This document shows positions 1 through 5,993 of a stretch of 17,281 nucleotides of DNA, one piece after another (the first letter of the stretch is position 1; every line of letters begins with the position of its first letter). The stretch is from assembly GCA_900543515.1 (NCBI GenBank), contig UQRW01000040.1, positions 1-17,281 of the forward strand, written 5' to 3'. The stretch is from an uncultured Collinsella sp. (GTDB lineage: Bacteria > Actinomycetota > Coriobacteriia > Coriobacteriales > Coriobacteriaceae). Under the pieces are notes generated by a model. The model was given only the letters and a program-made list of their open reading frames with translations, did not search any database and was not told the origin of the DNA. The position numbers and the translations under genes were made by a program.

Positions 1-54
1 GCGGGCCGTGTTCCGCTATGCGGTTGTCAATTTGCGAAAGAAATTATGCGTCAC

Positions 55-1395
55 CTACCGTTCGAGCACTTTCATGTTGGGTGTAAAGCTCGTCTTGGAA
101 TATGAAAGCCGACGAGACGCCATCCAGAAAACCGTCTCTTTTCTCAATGCAGATTCTGCTTCGCTATCACCTTTGAGATAGAGCTCGTTAAGGACAAAAT
201 CTCTCAATGCTTCTTCTGACGTTATTTGCCCCGGCCTCACCTTTGAGAGGACTTTGGCGATAATGGGCTTTCTGAACGGAGGGGCAGAAGCGATTGAAGA
301 ATACTTGTCCGCATAACCTAAACGAATAAGATAGTCGCGCGCCTGATCTTCGCTAAAGCCACCAACCGAAACAACTGTATAAGCAGGCTCAAACGCATCA
401 TGAACGAGCTCTTCCACTTCTCTTCTACATGAAGAGCGAACCGTCACGAGAACCGTCCAGTTTCCGTCGTGCGCAAAACCAAATAAAGCGGCTGGTAAGG
501 AACGGTTCTGCGATTCGAACAAGTACTCGGCAGAATCAACCAGCAGATAGCGCTTGTCCGTTGATTGAAAGGCACGTTGAACATCGCTTAGCCCAAGCCC
601 GCGCCAGCCGCCAATCAGGTCTTCCTCGCTCCTCCAAGCGTCAGCGTCATGACAGTCCACCACAACAACAATCGAATCACTGGGGAGCGAGGACAGGTAG
701 TCTTTGGCGACCGCGGTCTTGCCAACGCCCGAGTCACCCACAAGCAATACAACGCTGTTCCCCTTACGAAATCCCCCGCGAATCTGCTCGAGCAGGTCAC
801 TCCGGTCAATCTTAAATTCATCATCTTTAATGAAAACTGAAGTATCGATGTGCTTAAAGTAGCGCTTGCCCTGATCAACAAGACGTAACCCCAAGCCAAA
901 GGCATCATGCAGATTGCTCGAGAAAAAGTGCCGTGCTATTGCTTCGTTCTCAAGCAACACAAACGAAGATTCAAAGGCGGATGCAAGAAACCAGTCTATT
1001 TTTATTCCAAGGCGAGCGGCATGGTCTTCGGTTTCTGTCTTAGCCACAGGGTCCTGAACGCCGTCCGAGCTTATATTCCCTGCCCCAAAATCCCTATTGA
1101 AATAGAAAACAAGACGCGTCATTTCTGGATAACACTTATGGGCCTCATCCACAGCGGCAATTAGTTCGCGCCTCTTTTGCGAAAGAGATACTTGATAGTA
1201 CTTTGCCTGCCACCCAATTACCTCGTCATTAACCGCAATTGGGTCAGTTTCGATCCCAGGATTATTGATGTAACGAGATATGCCCATCTCGCACCCATGT
1301 TCTTTACAAAACAGCAGGTAGCAAAGCTGCTCAAAAGCAGCCTGCTCATTGCCGCTAAACTTGCAAGCAAATACATTCCAGTCTGCAAGAACCAA
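55..1395 (-). CDS. Nuclease-like domain plus P-loop (STAND-like) ATPase, probably C-terminally truncated defence protein
   Basis: 446 aa. The start is TTG at 1395, chosen because GGAGG lies at 1404-1408 with an 8-nt spacer. Residues about 1-160 resemble a PD-(D/E)XK nuclease-like domain: an FEQLCYLLF helix at 21-29, GIETDPI at 47-53 and GWQAKYY at 61-67, an E/D...QxK arrangement. An NTPase follows with Walker A GDSGVGKT (220-227), Walker B-like LLVDSAE (284-290) and a strand ending LVTVR (316-320). The order nuclease then NTPase recalls Avs/STAND-type antiphage sensors, which normally continue for several hundred more residues as a repeat sensor domain. Here the protein ends at residue 446, just after the region expected to hold the winged-helix part, and all three minus frames close within the next 54 bases. 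I infer a C-terminally lost or shortened defence gene. A naturally short nuclease-ATPase is the alternative. The gene is more AT-rich than the polysaccharide operon. Confidence 0.75.
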   Translation of the reverse strand: MVLADWNVFACKFSGNEQAAFEQLCYLLFCKEHGCEMGISRYINNPGIETDPIAVNDEVIGWQAKYYQVSLSQKRRELIAAVDEAHKCYPEMTRLVFYFNRDFGAGNISSDGVQDPVAKTETEDHAARLGIKIDWFLASAFESSFVLLENEAIARHFFSSNLHDAFGLGLRLVDQGKRYFKHIDTSVFIKDDEFKIDRSDLLEQIRGGFRKGNSVVLLVGDSGVGKTAVAKDYLSSLPSDSIVVVVDCHDADAWRSEEDLIGGWRGLGLSDVQRAFQSTDKRYLLVDSAEYLFESQNRSLPAALFGFAHDGNWTVLVTVRSSCRREVEELVHDAFEPAYTVVSVGGFSEDQARDYLIRLGYADKYSSIASAPPFRKPIIAKVLSKVRPGQITSEEALRDFVLNELYLKGDSEAESALRKETVFWMASRRLSYSKTSFTPNMKVLER

Positions 1396-1409
1396 CTCTA
1401 AGACCTCCG

Positions 1410-1890
1410 CGCACGTACGGGAAAGGGACGCCTTCTACATGCATCAATAATACTAGCAAGGCGCCCGTTTCGTTTTTCTAGCTTTGTGCAGACGTTCTCA
1501 ACCTCAATCGAACAGGACACCATCTGAGAATCAAGTAATTGACTTTGAACATCAGAGTGGGACCAGTATCTGCATCGACACCGAAACCGCGAAATTCCAG
1601 AAGATGAACTTGATCGTCGATACCCAAGAAAGGTTTGTCAAACTTAACTGGTTTTAAATGAAGAGAGGCGGCCATCCAGAAGAACAACCGCCTCTTCGCA
1701 AGACGCAAGGCCGAAGGTTGACTGCGTCAATACCGCAGGTTGACTCTAGTACCAGGGTCCTAAAGGGACAATTCAATTTTCGGCAGCAAGTAATACCCTT
1801 CGTGAATCTACATGAACGCAGCCGACTGCTACCATGATCTGCATAGCGAGCAGGACGATTCATTGGAAGCTTCTTTACCGTACGAGATAG
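1410..1890. other. Gene-poor stretch, probably decayed DNA
   Basis: About 480 bases without a credible gene. Open frames on both strands are short, lack good ribosome binding sites and show no recognisable motif. One hairpin is visible: arms AGAGGCGG (1664-1671) and CCGCCTCT (1688-1695) around a 16-nt loop, with no T tract after it on either strand, so it is not a clear terminator. The promoter of the ATPase gene should lie near 1410-1480, but I see no convincing -35/-10 pair. Confidence 0.5.
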
Positions 1891-1892
1891 GC

Positions 1893-2123
1893 ATCTACGT
1901 CAACTGACTCTTGCCGATCTACTGCATGTTCAAGGTGTGAGAGGGCAATATCGTAAACAGCGCCATCGGAATTACCAAGTGGATGATCGATAGATTAAGG
2001 TGCGCTGGCGGCTGGATCGGCATCATGTGGTATGACCGCTTCGAGCGGCTACTAAATAGGAAGATCAATACCGGAGCTGATATTTCTTCACGGTCCAGTG
2101 CAACCATGCCAAGCAGGCTGTAA
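1893..2123 (+). pseudogene. Decayed copy A of an unrecognised protein fragment (paralogue of 5628-5915)
   Basis: Read on the plus strand in one frame, this stretch matches the peptide encoded at 5628-5915. IYCM (1917-1928) aligns with IYCM, RCAGGWIGI with RCADGRIGI, and WYDRFERLLN with QYGRFSLLN; the match runs on to an ADI/EDI position. Copy A is broken by in-frame TGA codons at 1905-1907 and 1938-1940 and finally ends at TAA 2121-2123. I do not recognise the family. The alignment was made by eye, but it is collinear with no gap over about 65 residues. Confidence 0.65.
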
Positions 2124-2131
2124 AAATCGCC

Positions 2132-2162
2132 AAAAAAAGAGGGCCGACGCATCAACCCTCTT
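2132..2162 (-). terminator. Intrinsic terminator ending the reverse transcriptase cassette
   Basis: On the minus strand a 7-bp stem AAGAGGG/CCCTCTT (plus-strand arms 2137-2143 and 2156-2162, 12-nt loop) is followed directly by a run of T, seen as the A run at 2132-2138 on the plus strand. It lies about 125 bases past the last minus-strand open frame and points the right way to end transcription from the reverse transcriptase, DUF4238 and Abi_2-like genes. The sequence at 2163-2250, between this terminator and the last frame, holds nothing I recognise. Confidence 0.7.
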
Positions 2163-2252
2163 CAGGTGTCGCCCGAAAGCTTCCACCACAATTGCCTATA
2201 TTTTAGTCGATATCCTATGTTTGTCTACGGGCACAGCTCCAAAGAATGTCAT

Positions 2253-2278
2253 CTCCATCTTTAGCCTCCATCTTTAGC
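2253..2278. repeat. Perfect 13-bp tandem duplication
   Basis: CTCCATCTTTAGC occurs twice head to tail, at 2253-2265 and 2266-2278, with no mismatch. It lies just beyond the stop codon of the Abi_2-like frame (minus strand) and next to the palindrome at 2280-2299. A recent slippage duplication is the simplest reading. Confidence 0.85.
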
Positions 2279-2279
2279 T

Positions 2280-2299
2280 GCTGCTTCTTAAGAAGCAGC
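2280..2299. repeat. 20-bp perfect palindrome over the stop codon of the Abi_2-like frame
   Basis: The sequence GCTGCTTCTTAAGAAGCAGC is its own reverse complement. It contains the TAA stop of the Abi_2-like frame (2288-2290) and the codons just before it. There is no loop and no T tract on either strand, so it is a weak terminator candidate. It could slow 3' decay of the transcript or be a chance relic. Confidence 0.75.
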
Positions 2300-2878
2300 T
2301 ATATAGCTACGAAGTGCATCCATCTTGCTCCTGGCCCCAGTCTTTACTATTTTATGAAAATCTGAGGAAGACAAAGAGCCGTGCAAGTCTTCCAGCACGC
2401 TAGAGTAGTTCCGAATTAACTGATAGCACTCAGTTTTGGAAACCATCATCTTTCTGAGCAGATAGACAATTAGGACGACATAATCAGTAATAGTTGAAAA
2501 GTCTATAGAGGGAACGCCAACCTCGGATGACAGCATCTGGCCAAGCTGATTTCCCACTTTTGCCCTTTTAAACCTCACGTCATAAACAGCGCTATTATGA
2601 GCGATTGCGTTACGAAGGTCCTTAAGAACGAAGATAGTACGTTCGAGAAGCCCGGGACCGTCGTAATTGTTCGGAAGCTTTAGGTCATCAGATATGCTCT
2701 GTCTAACCGAGCCCTTTAAGCACGAATAGAAAACACCGAAGTTTCCTAGAGTCATGACCTCGAATAGCGCCCAAATAGGCAAGGGTTTATCGCTGTCGTA
2801 AAAATGCCTAACAACAGGGTTCTTGGAGTAATTGTACTGAATTAATCTATTGATTTCCGTGTTGAGCTGTCGCTGAGA
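2288..2878 (-). pseudogene. Abi_2 (AbiD/AbiF-like) abortive-infection protein, 5'-truncated remnant
   Basis: The open minus frame runs from just after a TAA at 2879-2881 to the stop at 2288. It reads EINRLIQYNYSKNP, then RHFY...LPIWALFEVMTLGNF and, further on, LRNAIAHNSAVYD. These match the C-terminal half of Abi_2 family proteins (conserved PIW-x-L/I-x-E and LRN-x-x-AH motifs). Family members are usually about 300 aa; the N-terminal half is missing. Recognisable sequence continues upstream of the first usable start (TTG at 2782, no ribosome binding site), and no ATG, GTG or TTG exists between that codon and the upstream stop. The first ~30 bases overlap the end of the DUF4238 gene in another frame. 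If translated from TTG 2782 it would give a 164-aa product. I consider it a broken gene joined to the cassette by recombination. Confidence 0.75.
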
Positions 2879-3734
2879 TTATCGACGCAAGATAGGAACC
2901 ATTAGTCCCAAAGACTAAATCGTTTAAGTCACTTCCCCCAACAAGACAACGATTCAGAGAGTCAACCTGTTCCGCTATGAGAGGCCAAACGAGTTTCCCG
3001 CCGGTCGGTTCACAACTACGGAAGGCCACTGCGAATTGTGATGACAGTGGGAAATAAACCGCCACAGGGTCCGCATCGGATGTCGACATCCATTCAGCGT
3101 GCAGTGGAAAAGACGTAGCTATGAACTCACAATTATCAGGCGCCGCAAAAAATGTGACGTTCATCGGTTTCAGTATATCAACTATCTGCATCAAAGGCGC
3201 ACGCTCGTCCGTGGAAAATAGCGCGGCATCCATTATTGCCATTTCCACAATAGCCGGAAGATCGTCCTTAAGCCCCATGACTTCAAGCGTCTCAAGATCG
3301 CTGACGGTCAAAGTTTCCTTTTCAAATAGAAACGGAATTAAAGTTGATGCTTTTTTCCGTTCCGGACCAAGCCATTTTGGATGGCGAACAACAAGAGAAG
3401 CAATGAATGCGATTAAGCAATCAATCAGCTCAACCAGGCGTGCAGTGCCGATAAGCTCACCATCGTCTAAACACCCAAGAAGCTCTTCGTACTTTGGGGC
3501 CAAGCGTGACTCCACCTGGCTGAGCATATCTTCGATGGCGCCCTCCTGAAAATAAGTACTCTCCGAACGGCTTTTTACCTCATGCAAGTACTTCTCGGAG
3601 CAAATACCATCTGGTTTGCACCTAAATACACTTCCTGGCTTTCCATTTTCAATCCGAATAACGGAGAGCATCGAGTCAGAAGCAGCAAAATTCTTGAGAT
3701 AGAAGCGCGGAATATAGTGTTGGTTTTTGACCAT
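2847..3734 (-). CDS. DUF4238-type protein, partner of the reverse transcriptase
   Basis: 295 aa from ATG 3734, preceded by GGAGG (3740-3744) with a 5-nt spacer. A longer frame exists from 3764, but its first codons precede this site. The N-terminus carries NQHYIPRFYLKNFA (residues 4-17), the hallmark of DUF4238 proteins. A helical region with AIEDMLSQVESRLAP follows at about 62-76, then a hydrophobic LIAFIASLVVRHP segment. The biochemical role of DUF4238 is not established as far as I know. The gene starts 33 nt after the reverse transcriptase stop on the same strand, so the two are almost certainly co-transcribed and probably act together. No signal peptide is visible, so a cytoplasmic location is inferred. 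The end overlaps the Abi_2-like remnant. Confidence 0.85.
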   Translation of the reverse strand: MVKNQHYIPRFYLKNFAASDSMLSVIRIENGKPGSVFRCKPDGICSEKYLHEVKSRSESTYFQEGAIEDMLSQVESRLAPKYEELLGCLDDGELIGTARLVELIDCLIAFIASLVVRHPKWLGPERKKASTLIPFLFEKETLTVSDLETLEVMGLKDDLPAIVEMAIMDAALFSTDERAPLMQIVDILKPMNVTFFAAPDNCEFIATSFPLHAEWMSTSDADPVAVYFPLSSQFAVAFRSCEPTGGKLVWPLIAEQVDSLNRCLVGGSDLNDLVFGTNGSYLASIISATAQHGNQ

Positions 3735-3767
3735 CGCTTCCTCCAAAATACAACGCCAAATCAATGG

Positions 3768-5222
3768 CTACCGAGCACTCAAGCGCTTGATCTTCCTGTA
3801 AATCTTAGCCTCATCAGGGGCAATCGGATCATTAGGAAACGCCTTTTGGGCTCTCGCCACATAGGAAAGAAAGTTCCCATAGCGAGAAAATGCAGAAGTG
3901 TCAGCATCACCCGAGGGGCATAACCTTCTTCCCTTAATACCGAGCGGTGAATAATGTTGATACAGGGCGAAGACGCGCTTTTTTGATGCGCGCCTTCCCT
4001 CCCCCTGATTAGAACGCGCAATCGCACTGGCCGCCTCACGGAGACGCTTGTGGTACCTTCCAACCGTAGACTGTCGAAGTCTTACAACGCGCCCGTCAAA
4101 GTCAAACCCCAGGAAACTGGCTTTCTGCGCCGGGTGTGCACCAGAATACGAAAGAACCTCACCCGCACGAACGCTTTCAAAATCAAGCTGAGCAACTCCG
4201 TCGCCATCAACCCGGAACACCTTGGTTTTCTCAGGTTGCAGTTTAACGGAATCGACATCGGCCATTAGATTGATTGCCTCTACAAGTGCATCAAAGCCAG
4301 ATTTTGGAACGGCAATAATAAAGTCATCGCAATAACGAAGATACAAGCCACCAACCCGTTCAACGGCAAGCCTGACTTTCATATCGATATCGGCCATATA
4401 GATGTTAGCGAGCACTCCACTTGCAGCAAGACCCTGAGGAATGCCGAGATCAATACCCGTTCGCCGCCACGGCCTGGTGATGACTTTACTTTTGTTTGCA
4501 AGAAATTCAGACTTTGGCAAGATAACATCTAGCTTATTAAGTTCACGAATAGACTTGAACCGAAGTTCGACAGCCGCTTCGTTGATCATTTTCTCCCGAG
4601 TATGATCGATTATTGGCCATGGCAAATGATGTCGAGCGGCCAAATCAGCAATAGGCCAACACGAATATCGGAGGATATTTTTAATGACTTGATAGTGATC
4701 GTCCGGTAAGCGTCCACTGGGAAACAACGAACGCAACGACGTCACTAGATGAACGTGATTTAAGTTGTCGAAGAAGCTCTCGAAATCACCCGTAAGCACA
4801 AAAGCCGAATCTTGCTCGCGTATATAATCGAAGGCCTTTTTAGCTGATGAAATATTGCTGCCAGCAGTTACGGCGCTGTCTGATGAAAGCGAAGAGCGGT
4901 ACGCTACGGCAACCTCATTAAACTCTTCGGCAATGGCCTTCTTGTTATATAAGTCCGACCACAGATAAGAGTAGTACTGGAAGAGGCGGTGATCGAAATG
5001 CGAGGCATAAGCGATATTGCGAACTTTGCAGCCTCGCTTACCGCCACGATACCGAACAGTAATGATCTCGTTGGAAATTAGAGGGTAGAACGCGTGATGG
5101 GAAACGTACTCTAAATCTAAAATCTTGGCCTGAACTTGGGCAAAAGAGGCCCTATGATCGAAATGGGCATATGAACTTTTGGAACTAAATCGAGGAATAC
5201 GAGCGATATCGAACTCGGCCAA
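3768..5222 (-). CDS. Reverse transcriptase, probable defence-associated (DRT/UG-Abi type), unassigned class
   Basis: 484 aa. Start TTG at 5222 with GGGGG a few bases upstream (5227-5231); no better start is visible. Reverse transcriptase motifs appear in order: GDFESFFD (145-152, catalytic D146), GIPQG (260-264) followed by ANIYMADID, YCDD (297-300, catalytic D299 and D300), LQPEKTKVF (328-336) and FLGFDF (370-375). The roughly 110-residue stretch between the first catalytic motif and GIPQG is long and carries SIRELNKLDVILP. The N-terminal KSSYAHFDHR and HAFYPLIS segments resemble cellular reverse transcriptases of the UG/Abi kind rather than mobile introns. No maturase or endonuclease domain is present. 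The enzyme should make DNA from an RNA template, possibly a small RNA from its own 5' region. It leads a cassette with a DUF4238 gene. The exact DRT class cannot be set by eye. Confidence 0.88.
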   Translation of the reverse strand: MAEFDIARIPRFSSKSSYAHFDHRASFAQVQAKILDLEYVSHHAFYPLISNEIITVRYRGGKRGCKVRNIAYASHFDHRLFQYYSYLWSDLYNKKAIAEEFNEVAVAYRSSLSSDSAVTAGSNISSAKKAFDYIREQDSAFVLTGDFESFFDNLNHVHLVTSLRSLFPSGRLPDDHYQVIKNILRYSCWPIADLAARHHLPWPIIDHTREKMINEAAVELRFKSIRELNKLDVILPKSEFLANKSKVITRPWRRTGIDLGIPQGLAASGVLANIYMADIDMKVRLAVERVGGLYLRYCDDFIIAVPKSGFDALVEAINLMADVDSVKLQPEKTKVFRVDGDGVAQLDFESVRAGEVLSYSGAHPAQKASFLGFDFDGRVVRLRQSTVGRYHKRLREAASAIARSNQGEGRRASKKRVFALYQHYSPLGIKGRRLCPSGDADTSAFSRYGNFLSYVARAQKAFPNDPIAPDEAKIYRKIKRLSAR

Positions 5223-5242
5223 AATACCCCCAAATAAATCAA

Positions 5243-5285
5243 CCTGTCCGGATCAACAAGCGGCGGCTAACCCTCCCCGGACAGG
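5243..5285 (-). promoter_or_regulatory. Hairpin in the reverse transcriptase leader
   Basis: A perfect 9-bp inverted repeat with a 25-nt loop sits in the leader of the reverse transcriptase transcript. Its downstream edge is about 20 nt before the TTG start. It lacks a T tract, so it is not a simple terminator. It may belong to a template RNA, a leader control element or a protein-binding site. Confidence 0.45.
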
Positions 5286-5382
5286 CTAATCAAAGGCGCA
5301 GCAAGTGCGTCCAACGCTTTCGCGGCCACCCAAAACAATGATTGCCTATGCCATACTAGACGAAAGCGAGGAATTGGTACTT

Positions 5383-5547
5383 ATGACCATCGAAGCCCTT
5401 ATCCAGCTAGCCGCAGGCAACGCTGGTGTCAATGTTGCGAACGTCGGAATTGCGATTTCGTCGTTTGCTATATTGACAGCAGTAGCGTGCCCCATCGCCA
5501 ATTCGCGATGGGCAGGAATCCTTATTCCCCAATCTTGCTTTGCTTAA
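5383..5547 (+). CDS. Doubtful small hydrophobic ORF
   Basis: 54 aa from ATG 5383; the same frame extends up to ATG 5305. The middle (NVGIAISSFAILTAVACPI) could form one membrane helix. A weak GAGGAA lies about 10 nt upstream. It runs opposite to the reverse transcriptase and overlaps the second hairpin of the leader region. I recognise no family. A type I toxin-like peptide is conceivable, but this may equally be a chance frame. Confidence 0.15.
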   Translation: MTIEALIQLAAGNAGVNVANVGIAISSFAILTAVACPIANSRWAGILIPQSCFA

Positions 5548-5627
5548 ACAGGTTATAAGAAATCGGCTCATGCAGTTAACAGCGCCTTGATACACGCCCA
5601 ATTGTCTTTACGGCGATCGCATCGAAA

Positions 5628-5915
5628 ATGCTGGTGCGCTTCTACGGATACAAGCGCCTGCTCATCTACTGCATGCACACGGTCCGCGAAAACAATATCG
5701 CCGACAACACCGTGAAAATCTCGATGCGCATAATCCAGGAGTTTAGATGCGCAGACGGGCGGATTGGCATTGTTCAGTATGGCCGCTTCTCACTCCTCAA
5801 CGACGGACACATCGCCGAGGACGAAGACATCTACGCACAGCGCCGCCGAGAACCCTCCCCTCCCCAACAAAATCCAGAAAGTTCCCTGATGTTGACTGGG
5901 GTTCCCGTAAAATAA
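5628..5915 (+). pseudogene. Copy B of the unrecognised fragment, uninterrupted but probably partial
   Basis: A 95-aa frame from ATG 5628 with no clear ribosome binding site. It contains YGYKRLLIYCMHTVRENNIA, RCADGRIGIVQYGRF and AEDEDIYAQRRREP, followed by a Pro-rich tail. It matches copy A (1893-2123) in order and spacing. The tail beyond about 5860 has no counterpart in copy A. The peptide is well charged and looks like the C-terminal part of a once longer protein, but I cannot name the family. It is in the same orientation as copy A, on the other side of the reverse transcriptase cassette. A short intact gene cannot be excluded. Confidence 0.45.
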
Positions 5916-5928
5916 TCCCCAACAAAAT
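5861..5928. repeat. Two 13-bp direct repeats upstream of the secreted transglutaminase-like gene
   Basis: TCCCCAACAAAAT occurs at 5861-5873 and 5916-5928, 55 bp apart start to start. The second copy ends 65 bp before the ATG at 5994. It could be a regulator-binding pair or the scar of an insertion/excision event. The low-GC left region gives way to the high-GC right region close to here. Confidence 0.5.
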
Positions 5929-5993
5929 ATGTGCGGAGTGCTGGCCTGGAGCTGCCTTCGGACCCTATTGGCTGCTCACCGAGAGGCTCCGCT

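Larger units (their letters stand above)
5223..5620. other. Structured intergenic region upstream of the reverse transcriptase; possible ncRNA locus
   Basis: About 400 bases without a convincing gene. It holds two hairpins: a perfect 9-bp inverted repeat CCTGTCCGG/CCGGACAGG (5243-5251 and 5277-5285, 25-nt loop), only about 20 nt from the reverse transcriptase start, and CCCATCGC/GCGATGGG (5491-5498 and 5505-5512, 6-nt loop). DRT2 and DRT9 systems are known to carry a non-coding RNA just upstream of the reverse transcriptase gene, used as its template. An equivalent here is an inference from position and structure. I could not define promoter boxes. Confidence 0.35.

Noticed and set aside
1..54. 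Insertion-sequence end at the left edge
   Set aside because: A few short GC-rich words pair weakly, but no terminal inverted repeat or transposase is visible within the window.
1664..1695. Terminator candidate in the gene-poor stretch
   Set aside because: The 8-bp stem has a 16-nt loop and no T tract on either strand.
3768..5222. Group II intron or retron
   Set aside because: No maturase or HNH domain follows the reverse transcriptase core, no intron boundaries are visible, and I cannot find a paired msr/msd-like element. A defence-type reverse transcriptase fits better.
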